A stretch of DNA of 24,770 nt from Bacteroidales bacterium Bact_23 (GTDB taxonomy: Bacteria > Bacteroidota > Bacteroidia > Bacteroidales > Lentimicrobiaceae). This document shows, piece after piece, positions 16,989-23,057 of the stretch; positions within the stretch are counted from its first letter, which is position 1; each line of letters begins with the position of its first letter. The notes under the pieces are model-generated. The model saw nothing but the letters and a program-made list of their open reading frames with translations, was not told the origin of the DNA and did no database searches. The stretch spans positions 1-24,770 of the forward strand of contig LUZO01000042.1 in the NCBI GenBank assembly GCA_001603685.1, given 5' to 3'. The position numbers were made by a program, and so were the translations under genes.

Positions 16989-17783
16989 TCAGCCTCCGAT
17001 TTTAACCGGAAATCCCATCTCTCTGAAAATTCCGGCTGCCATCTCAACCTCCTCCTTTGCAGGAACTTTTACCTCTTTCAGTCTATAGTCAATTCCAAGC
17101 CGTTCGTATTTATGGGTGGCGATGTTATGGTATGGCAACAGGTCAACCTCCTGAACGACAGGTGATTCCAGAAGTATTTCGGCCATTTTACGAAGGGTAT
17201 CGGGGGCCAGGTTAAAACCCGGAATCAGCGGAATGCGGGCAATCAGCCCCACCCGGCCGAAAACGGGAGAATGCAGGTTTTCAAGCACCGGCTCCAGCGG
17301 AACGCCGGTATGTTCCTGATGAACGGCTGAATCGTAATGTTTCAGGTCGAAAAGCACGAGGTCGGATTTCCCGGCAATCAGGTCGAAAACCGTGCGTGAG
17401 GCATAGCCGGAGGTATCCAGTGCAATGTGAATTCCCTCTTTCTTCAGCAGATCCATGCAGGCGCCGGCAAAGCCGGGCTGCATCAGCGGTTCGCCACCCG
17501 AAAAGCTAACCCCGCCTCCAGATTCATCGAAAAAAATGCGGCTTTTCAGCACCTCCTCCACCACCTCTTCAGGGGTGTAGCTCCTGCCGATAACATCCGT
17601 AATCGGCATAAGCCTGCCGGCAACACTGCGTTCGCGCACCACACTCACCGGACCCGTTTCAAATCCCTCAGGATTGTGGCACCAGCGACAGCGAAGCGGA
17701 CAACCCTTAAAGAATACCGTTGTCCGGATTCCGGGCCCGTCGTGAACGGCATAATGCCTGATATCGAATACAACGCCTTCCAT
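16989..17783 (-). CDS. hypE: glycyl radical enzyme activase (radical SAM), HypE-type but lacking the ferredoxin insert
   Basis: Radical SAM enzyme that installs the glycyl radical on its partner, here almost certainly HypD, which starts 48 bases downstream. The start MEGVVFDIRHYAVHDGPGIRT is typical. The [4Fe-4S] cluster motif CxxxCxxC is at Cys28, Cys32 and Cys35 (with W34), and the SAM-binding GGEP motif follows GGGVSFS. At 264 residues it is short. Most activases outside the PflA group have two extra CxxCxxC clusters between these motifs; here that stretch (about residues 36-95) has no cysteine at all, only a short linker. This makes the domain layout PflA-like although the partner is HypD-like. 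A long leader with a hairpin lies upstream. Confidence 0.88.
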   Translation of the reverse strand: MEGVVFDIRHYAVHDGPGIRTTVFFKGCPLRCRWCHNPEGFETGPVSVVRERSVAGRLMPITDVIGRSYTPEEVVEEVLKSRIFFDESGGGVSFSGGEPLMQPGFAGACMDLLKKEGIHIALDTSGYASRTVFDLIAGKSDLVLFDLKHYDSAVHQEHTGVPLEPVLENLHSPVFGRVGLIARIPLIPGFNLAPDTLRKMAEILLESPVVQEVDLLPYHNIATHKYERLGIDYRLKEVKVPAKEEVEMAAGIFREMGFPVKIGG

Positions 17784-17828
17784 GGCAATGCATTATTGTT
17801 AAAAATGAATGGGGAAAAATCAGTAATG

Positions 17829-17846
17829 CCCCGGAATTTACCGGGG
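17829..17846 (-). promoter_or_regulatory. GC-rich hairpin in the hypE leader (possible attenuator)
   Basis: CCCCGG (17829-17834) and CCGGGG (17841-17846) form a perfect six-pair stem with a six-base loop. On the minus strand (the hypE sense), a TTTTT run follows about ten bases after the stem. If the transcript begins near 17940, the hairpin lies inside the leader, 45 bases before the hypE ATG. It could be an attenuator or just a stable 5' structure; the gap before the T run makes it a poor classical terminator. Confidence 0.3.
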
Positions 17847-17947
17847 TAACAGGCCGGAAGGAAGGCTAACAAATCCAGCACTCATAAAGGCCGCGGCCAA
17901 AACAATGGTAAAGATTGCTGAAATACTTTATACCGTTCATAGCAACA

Positions 17948-17955
17948 CAAAGATA
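17948..17955 (-). promoter_or_regulatory. -7 element for hypE-hypD
   Basis: Read on the minus strand, the octamer is TATCTTTG, an exact match to TAnnTTTG. It predicts a transcript start near 17940 and a leader of about 157 bases before hypE. No TTTG is found at the normal -33 distance, which may point to dependence on an activator. Confidence 0.4.
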
Positions 17956-18098
17956 AATCAAAATACTGATATTGGGTAAGTTAGTTGTCATTCTACCCTT
18001 ATTTTAGAATGATTTTAAATAAACTGTCCGATTCCGGCAGATTGTTTGGGAACAACTCTTTTCCGGATAAAATGCCTCCCGTTTTTGTTGTGACTTCT

Positions 18099-18106
18099 TA
18101 TATTTG
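18099..18106 (+). promoter_or_regulatory. -7 element for the C69 dipeptidase gene
   Basis: TATATTTG is an exact match to the Bacteroidota -7 consensus and lies 33 bases before the chosen ATG at 18140, giving a leader of about 25-30 bases. A TTTG occurs at 18084-18087 but is too close to be a normal -33 box. A TTG start at 18104 would fall inside this element, which argues against that longer reading of the gene. Confidence 0.45.
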
Positions 18107-18139
18107 CATCAGGCGATTTTCCATAAAAAAAGAATTCCT

Positions 18140-19786
18140 ATGAAAAAGATGCTTTTTACGCTGATGGCCGGCCTGATGCTTGCCGCTTTTGCACCCGGGG
18201 CTATGTCGTGCACCATTATAGCCGTTGGCAGGAAAGCCAGCAAGGATGGATCGGTGATTGTTTCGCAGACCGATTGCGGCGATAACTCCCGTTTTAAGGT
18301 GATGCACGGACGGAAATATCCCAAAGGCGCTATGGCACCTGTTTACTGGGGGCTTCAGAATGTACGGCAGCCACTCGACAGTATGGGTGAAATCATCGGC
18401 TATATCCCGCAGGCGGAGCAGACCTACACCTACATCCGTTCGGCCTATTCGCACATCAACGAGCATCAGCTTGCCATAGCCGAGAGCACCATGAGCCAGC
18501 GCGCTGAACTGAAGATAAAACGCGAAGAGAGCAAGCAGATCATCACCATTGAGCAGGCAATGATTTTTGCCCTTGAGCGCTGCAAAACATCTCGTGAAGC
18601 GGTGGACCTGATTACTCATCTGGTTGACACCTATGGTTTCCTCCCCTCATGCATTGATGAATCGGAGTGCCTGGCCATAGGCGATCCCAACGAGGTATGG
18701 ATTCTGGAGGTGTTCAGCACCGGCCCGGGCTGGGACCCCGGCAGCCGTGAACCTGGCGCCATCTGGGCTGCCCGCCGCCTGCCCGACGACCATGCCACAC
18801 TGGTGCCCAACTGGAGCATCATCGGTGAAATAGATGTAAACGACAGCGAAAACTACCTGGTGTCGTCCAACTATATGTCAAAGGCAATCGAACACGGCTG
18901 GTACGATCCGCTTTCGGGCAAACCTTTCATCTGGAAGGATGTCTATTCGCCCGTTCCCCGCGAGTGGGCCACCTCGAGGTTCTGGCTTTTCTACAGCAAG
19001 TATGCGCCGGAGCTAAAGGATATACCAGACCGCAGCCTTAAATCGCCCTTCGATACCCAGAATCCCTACATTCAGTATGTTGAGCCGCTGAGCATTTATC
19101 CGTTTTCATGCAAGCCGGCCGAAAAGATCGGCGTTCAGGATGTGATGGCCCTGCAGCGCTCCACTTTCGAAGGCACCATTTACGATATGTCGAAACATCC
19201 GGCCTACTACATCCCCGACGGCAAAGGAAACATCAAATACAGCGACCTGGCCACCCCGTTTCCGACCACCAGTATGCGTGAACTGCTCGGCATCACCTGG
19301 CGCAGGAATGTGGCTCGCGGCGGCTACGGCATGATCTGCCAGCTTCGCTCATGGCTGCCAAATGAAATTGGCGGCATCTACTGGATTTATGTGGACAATC
19401 AGGTGGTATCGCCCTATCTGCCGGTCTATTGCGGCGTTCAGGATATGCCCGCCTCGTACAAACTTTACGACCCCGACAACTTCGATGATGCAAGCGCTAA
19501 ATGGACTTTCGATGAAGTGGATAATCTGCTTTACCTCAACTGGCAGCAGGGGTTTAAACTAGTAAAGGAGGAACGCGAACGGCTGGAAGCCTCATTCTTC
19601 GATGAGATTCAGCGCGAGGAGGCCTCGCTGGTAAAATATCTGAAAGAGAACCGCAGAAAAGCACTTCAGACCATCAATGCAAAGGTGGATGAACGGGCTG
19701 CCCGCAATGTGGAAACCTACCGCGAACTGCGCAGAAAGCTGCTAACAAAATATACCAATAACAAGCAGGGAATCAATTTTCAGTAG
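18140..19786 (+). CDS. exported C69-family dipeptidase
   Basis: N-terminal-nucleophile (Ntn) hydrolase of peptidase family C69 (formerly U34), which cleaves dipeptides. From the ATG at 18140 the protein has 548 residues. It begins MKKMLFTLMAG..., a signal peptide of about 23 residues, and cleavage before Cys24 (SCTIIAVGRKASKDGS) would expose the expected N-terminal cysteine nucleophile. The residues before it (A-M-S) are a poor lipobox, so a free enzyme rather than a lipoprotein is expected. The QTDCGDN stretch and repeated YIR/YSH-like segments fit the family. The last 80 residues or so are charged and helical. It is transcribed away from hypE and toward the crp-like gene, whose end is only 23 bases off. 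It could release free amino acids, including those from collagen-type peptides, in the periplasm; that link is inference. Confidence 0.88.
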   Translation: MKKMLFTLMAGLMLAAFAPGAMSCTIIAVGRKASKDGSVIVSQTDCGDNSRFKVMHGRKYPKGAMAPVYWGLQNVRQPLDSMGEIIGYIPQAEQTYTYIRSAYSHINEHQLAIAESTMSQRAELKIKREESKQIITIEQAMIFALERCKTSREAVDLITHLVDTYGFLPSCIDESECLAIGDPNEVWILEVFSTGPGWDPGSREPGAIWAARRLPDDHATLVPNWSIIGEIDVNDSENYLVSSNYMSKAIEHGWYDPLSGKPFIWKDVYSPVPREWATSRFWLFYSKYAPELKDIPDRSLKSPFDTQNPYIQYVEPLSIYPFSCKPAEKIGVQDVMALQRSTFEGTIYDMSKHPAYYIPDGKGNIKYSDLATPFPTTSMRELLGITWRRNVARGGYGMICQLRSWLPNEIGGIYWIYVDNQVVSPYLPVYCGVQDMPASYKLYDPDNFDDASAKWTFDEVDNLLYLNWQQGFKLVKEERERLEASFFDEIQREEASLVKYLKENRRKALQTINAKVDERAARNVETYRELRRKLLTKYTNNKQGINFQ

Positions 19787-19809
19787 AGGCAGCCAGGTGG
19801 CAGCTACCC

Positions 19810-20502
19810 CTACCCCCTCAGGCTGATTTGCTCGAGGGCAGGAATGTCGTTCAGCCGGATGTTCTTATCCTCCAGGCTGATGAGCCCTTCTTTTTCAAAG
19901 GTTTTCAGCAACTTAACCGTACTTTCGGTTGAAAGGCCGGCAAAATCGGCAATGTCTTTCCGGCTCAGCAGCGGGAACACCTCTTCACTCACCTGTTCGC
20001 TGCCCAGATAGAGCAGCGCTCCCGCCAGCCTTCCGTTCATCTGCTTGAACATCAGATCGCGGATGGAGCCATACAACCTTGAATTCTCTTCGCAATAGCG
20101 TTTGGTAATGTTGAAGGCAAAATTATTGTTGATCTTCATCAGGCTGGTAACCGCCTCCTTCTCAATAAGGCAGGCGGTGGTTTCGCGCAGGGCAACCACG
20201 GAATACTGATAGGTGTGGTTGTTATAAGCCAGGGAAAGGCCGACAAACTCGCCGCTTTTGATCAGCCTCACATTGAAATTCCGCGTGGTATCCCCTTCCA
20301 CATACAGTTTGGCAAGGCCGTCGAGCACAAAAAGAATGCTCGAGGCGAAGGCGCCCTGCTTGGTCAGGTTCTCCCCTTTACGGAAGATGACTCTTGTTTT
20401 GCTGTTCCGTGCCAGCTCTATCTCTTCGGGCTGCAGATTCCGGAAACAGGGGGCATCAATGGCGCTCAGCGAACAATCATCGGGAGGTATAAAGGTTTTC
20501 AT
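19810..20502 (-). CDS. Crp/Fnr-family transcriptional regulator
   Basis: DNA-binding regulator of 230 residues with an N-terminal cyclic-nucleotide-binding-like beta-roll (about 25-120), a dimer helix (about 125-160) and a C-terminal winged helix (LLSRKDIADFAGLSTESTVKLLKTFEKEGLI region, 178-208). The recognition helix has the family glutamate but Val and Lys where E. coli FNR has Ser and Arg, so the target site may differ from TTGA...TCAA. Four cysteines are present: 10, 19, 111 and 137. Cys111 aligns with FNR Cys122 in the sequence A-L-R-E-T-T-A-C, and Cys10 and Cys19 sit near the FNR N-terminal cluster, but only two of the three N-terminal ligands are visible. Oxygen or redox sensing is therefore possible but unproven. 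It lies between mreD and the dipeptidase gene with its own promoter candidate. Confidence 0.9.
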   Translation of the reverse strand: MKTFIPPDDCSLSAIDAPCFRNLQPEEIELARNSKTRVIFRKGENLTKQGAFASSILFVLDGLAKLYVEGDTTRNFNVRLIKSGEFVGLSLAYNNHTYQYSVVALRETTACLIEKEAVTSLMKINNNFAFNITKRYCEENSRLYGSIRDLMFKQMNGRLAGALLYLGSEQVSEEVFPLLSRKDIADFAGLSTESTVKLLKTFEKEGLISLEDKNIRLNDIPALEQISLRG

Positions 20503-20565
20503 GGTACAACTCTGTTCAGGGTTTCGGCAAATTCACCGGAGATTTTCCCGGATTTGCCGGTTTGT

Positions 20566-20589
20566 TCTGCAAAGATATGATTTTGCAGA
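20566..20589. promoter_or_regulatory. perfect inverted repeat over the crp-like gene promoter (candidate operator)
   Basis: TCTGCAAA (20566-20573) and TTTGCAGA (20582-20589) are perfect eight-base inverted arms separated by eight bases. The total of 24 bases is about the size of a Crp/Fnr dimer site. It covers the -7 element of the crp-like gene, so binding there could block transcription, as in autorepression. Which protein binds is inference. Confidence 0.4.
20570..20577 (-). promoter_or_regulatory. -7 element for the Crp/Fnr-family gene
   Basis: Read on the minus strand, the octamer is TATCTTTG, an exact TAnnTTTG match and the same eight bases as the hypE -7 element. It predicts a leader of about 60 bases before the ATG at 20502. 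No -33 TTTG is visible at the normal distance. Confidence 0.45.
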
Positions 20590-20642
20590 CAGGCGGCAGC
20601 GTTATTAACTCCTTCCGGTATTCCGGAAAAAGCCGGCGGATG

Positions 20643-21155
20643 TTACTTCCGTTTCGACATAAAAAGGTACTCGGCAATGATAATCAGTACGATGGTAAAT
20701 GCACCGCCTGCCAGGGTTCGCAGCAGCACATATCCTATCTCGGCAAACCGGAAGGCTTCCAGCATCGACAATGCAAACTGATGCGCCATTACCAGTACCA
20801 GGGTGTATCCGAAGAACCATCTGAAGCCCATATCGGCTATACCGGGCTTCAGGTTGCCCTCATATTCGGCCGGGGCGCCCGCCAGCCTCACTGCCCAGGG
20901 CCGCAGAAATGCCATAAATACCGATGCGCCCGCATGCAATCCGGTGGTATTTCCAAAACTATCAATACTGAATCCGATCAGAAAAGAGGAGACAAGCAAC
21001 AGCCAGCCGGGCGTTTCGAAAGGCAGCAGCAGAATAAACAGCACATACAGCGACGGATTGATATAGCCGCCCAGGTTGATGTGATCCAGGATAAATACCT
21101 GAAGCACAACCAGGATAACAAACCTGAGAATATCTTTTCCGTAGGCCTTAGTCAT
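20643..21155 (-). CDS. mreD: rod shape-determining protein MreD
   Basis: Small inner-membrane protein of the elongasome, thought to link MreC to the peptidoglycan synthases. The 170-residue length and about five hydrophobic segments are normal. The sequence itself is weakly conserved, as is usual for MreD, and the assignment rests on topology, the Y-I-N-P-S-L-Y-V-L-F-I-L-L-L-P-F motif (31-46) common in Bacteroidota MreD, the G-F-S-I-D-S-F-G (61-68) segment, and position directly after mreC with an eight-base overlap. The next gene downstream would normally be mrdA but is the Crp/Fnr-family gene here, after a 140-base gap. I see no convincing minus-strand terminator in that gap. Confidence 0.93.
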   Translation of the reverse strand: MTKAYGKDILRFVILVVLQVFILDHINLGGYINPSLYVLFILLLPFETPGWLLLVSSFLIGFSIDSFGNTTGLHAGASVFMAFLRPWAVRLAGAPAEYEGNLKPGIADMGFRWFFGYTLVLVMAHQFALSMLEAFRFAEIGYVLLRTLAGGAFTIVLIIIAEYLFMSKRK

Positions 21156-21978
21156 TGATGATGTTTTTCCGCAGCTCCTCCTGCTCCTCTCTGAATTGGT
21201 TTTTTATGATGTAAACATGCCTCAGGCTATTGAGATCGGCCGAAAATCTGAAGTGAATGGTATAGAAATGGTCGCCCGATTTGATGTTTATCTCTTCAAC
21301 ATAGCCAATGGAAATCCCTTCCGGGAAGATGTGGCTGAATCCGCTGGTGGTAATGGTATCTCCTTTGTTGATTTTCACATGTGCCGGTATGTCGTGCAGG
21401 GTTCCTACGGCAGGATTTCCGCCTTCCCAAACAACCGTTCCCATCTGGTTCAGCCGCTGAATGCGCCCGCTGATCTTCGAATGTTTATTCAGCAGCGACA
21501 TTACCCAGCTGAAATTCTCCGAAACGCTTACCACGGTTCCCACAACGCCGGCAGGGCTTATCACCGCCATATCCCGCTCAATTCCCTGGCGGATCCCTTT
21601 GTTCAGCATGATGTAGTTGTCGCGGCGGTTGGTTGAGTTGCTTATCACCACGGCATCCACATAGGTATATTGCAGGTTGAAAACGGTGTCCTCAACCATA
21701 TGGGTTAATGTATCCGACGACAACTGCTCGCGGGTAAGTATGCGGTGAAGCCGGGCATTCTCCTCGGCAAGCAGCTGATTATCACGCTTCAGATTAAAAT
21801 AGGAGGTAATCCCCGACCAGGTTGAATAGGCACTGCCGGTAACATAATCGGTGGCATTCGAAAGTACGGAACGCTGATAGAAACTCCGGTTCGCCATCAG
21901 GATAATGGCGACGACTTCCAGTAATACAAACAGGAAAAAGAAATTATGCTTCCAAATGAACGCCAGTATATGTCGCAT
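21148..21978 (-). CDS. mreC: rod shape-determining protein MreC
   Basis: Elongasome scaffold with a short cytoplasmic N-terminus, one membrane anchor (about 12-29), a coiled-coil stretch (about 60-80, rich in Leu/Glu/Asn) and a periplasmic beta domain. MreC oligomers bind and activate PBP2. The 276-residue length is normal. Recognisable family stretches are the NKGIRQGIERDMAVISPAG segment and GVVGTV, followed by V-x-x-L-L-N-K-H-S-K-I and the GDTITTSGFSHIFPEGI segment. It lies 38 bases after mreB and overlaps mreD by eight bases, so the three are cotranscribed. Confidence 0.96.
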   Translation of the reverse strand: MRHILAFIWKHNFFFLFVLLEVVAIILMANRSFYQRSVLSNATDYVTGSAYSTWSGITSYFNLKRDNQLLAEENARLHRILTREQLSSDTLTHMVEDTVFNLQYTYVDAVVISNSTNRRDNYIMLNKGIRQGIERDMAVISPAGVVGTVVSVSENFSWVMSLLNKHSKISGRIQRLNQMGTVVWEGGNPAVGTLHDIPAHVKINKGDTITTSGFSHIFPEGISIGYVEEINIKSGDHFYTIHFRFSADLNSLRHVYIIKNQFREEQEELRKNIIND

Positions 21979-22016
21979 ATCGGCTCCTCATGCCTGATCA
22001 GTCTGACCGGTTTTTT

Positions 22017-23039
22017 TTATTTGATCAGGAAAGTGAACTTATTGAAGTTCTTCAGGGCAATGCCGGTTCCCCTTGCAACGGCCCTTAGCGGATCTTCGGC
22101 AACATGTACCGGAAGCTTTGTTTTAAGGTGAATCCTCTTGTCGAGGCCGCGCAGCATCGACCCCCCGCCGGCAAGGTAAATACCGGTGCGGTAGATATCG
22201 GCCGAGAGTTCGGGAGGTGTCATTTCCAGTGCATTAAGCACGGCAGCTTCAATCTTTGAGATTGACTTGTCGAGGCAATGAGCAATCTCGGAGTAATTCA
22301 CAAAGATCTCCTTGGGAATTCCGGTAAGCATATCGCGTCCGTGAACGGGAAAATCGGGCGGAGGATTATCGAGTTCGGTAACTGCTGCGCCCACATTTAT
22401 CTTGATGGCCTCGGCCGTACGCTCACCGATGTTGATGTTATGCTGTTTGCGCATATACTCCTCGATGTCGTTATTGAAGTCGTCGCCGGCAATCCTGATG
22501 GATTTGTTGTTTACAATGCCGCCGAGTGCAATAACAGCGATTTCGCAGGTACCGCCTCCTATGTCAATGATCATGTTGCCGGTTGGTTCAAGAACATCTA
22601 TTCCAATTCCGATGGCTGCCGCCATAGGCTCGTGAATCAGGCGCACTTCCTTGGCTCCGGCCTGTTCAGCCGAGTCCTTTACGGCACGCTCTTCCACTTC
22701 GGTGATGCCCGAAGGGATACAGATTACCATCTTGAGGGCAGGCGGGAAAAGGCCACGGATTGCTCCGATCATCTTGATCATTTCCCTGATCATATATTCA
22801 GCCGACTGGAAATCAGCAATAACACCGTCGCGCAGCGGCCTGACGGTCTTGATATTTTCGTGGGTTTTTCCGTGCATCATCATTGCCCGCTTTCCCACGG
22901 CAATGATTTTACCGGTATTCCGCTCAATGGCAATGATGGAGGGTTCATCCACCACCACCTTGTCGTTGTAAATAATAACTGTGTTGGCCGTTCCGAGATC
23001 CATTGCGATCTCCTTGGTCATAAAAGAGAAAAGTCCCAT
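22017..23039 (-). CDS. mreB: rod shape-determining protein MreB (bacterial actin)
   Basis: Actin-like ATPase that forms membrane-bound filaments and guides lateral wall synthesis. The 340-residue length is standard. The ATP site is complete: phosphate-1 loop DLGTANT (14-20), EPMAAAIG (137-144), phosphate-2 loop DIGGGT (159-164) and the adenosine motif LAGGGSML near the C-terminus. The N-terminal MGLFSFMTKE could act as a short membrane contact. It starts 18 bases after purH and leads mreC and mreD on the same strand, so its expression may depend on the promoter upstream of purH. Confidence 0.98.
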   Translation of the reverse strand: MGLFSFMTKEIAMDLGTANTVIIYNDKVVVDEPSIIAIERNTGKIIAVGKRAMMMHGKTHENIKTVRPLRDGVIADFQSAEYMIREMIKMIGAIRGLFPPALKMVICIPSGITEVEERAVKDSAEQAGAKEVRLIHEPMAAAIGIGIDVLEPTGNMIIDIGGGTCEIAVIALGGIVNNKSIRIAGDDFNNDIEEYMRKQHNINIGERTAEAIKINVGAAVTELDNPPPDFPVHGRDMLTGIPKEIFVNYSEIAHCLDKSISKIEAAVLNALEMTPPELSADIYRTGIYLAGGGSMLRGLDKRIHLKTKLPVHVAEDPLRAVARGTGIALKNFNKFTFLIK

Positions 23040-23057
23040 TATTTAATTTCCTTATTT

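Larger units (their letters stand above)
17784..18139. other. divergent regulatory region between hypE and the C69 dipeptidase
   Basis: This 356-base non-coding stretch separates two divergent starts. It holds an exact -7 element toward hypE (17948-17955), an exact -7 element toward the dipeptidase (18099-18106), a GC-rich hairpin in the hypE leader (17829-17846), and a ten-base palindrome GGCCGCGGCC (17889-17898). The segment 17956-18090 is A+T-rich. I looked for an FNR-type TTGAT-N4-ATCAA site and found none. No RNA gene is recognisable. Confidence 0.5.

Noticed and set aside
18104..18139. Longer form of the C69 dipeptidase starting at a TTG at 18104
   Set aside because: That start falls inside the exact -7 element TATATTTG, and the extra 12 residues would sit in front of a normal signal peptide. 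The ATG at 18140 is the better start.
17784..18139. FNR-type box in the hypE/dipeptidase region
   Set aside because: Only isolated half-sites such as TTGAT occur; no TTGAT-N4-ATCAA palindrome is present.
18200..18211. Cys24 of the C69 protein as a lipoprotein lipobox
   Set aside because: The residues before it are A-M-S rather than the usual [LVI][AST][GA], and this cysteine is the expected Ntn nucleophile of family C69.
20613..20628. TTCCGG-TATT-CCGGAA hairpin after mreD as a terminator
   Set aside because: On the mreD strand the T run precedes the stem instead of following it, so it does not fit a rho-independent terminator.
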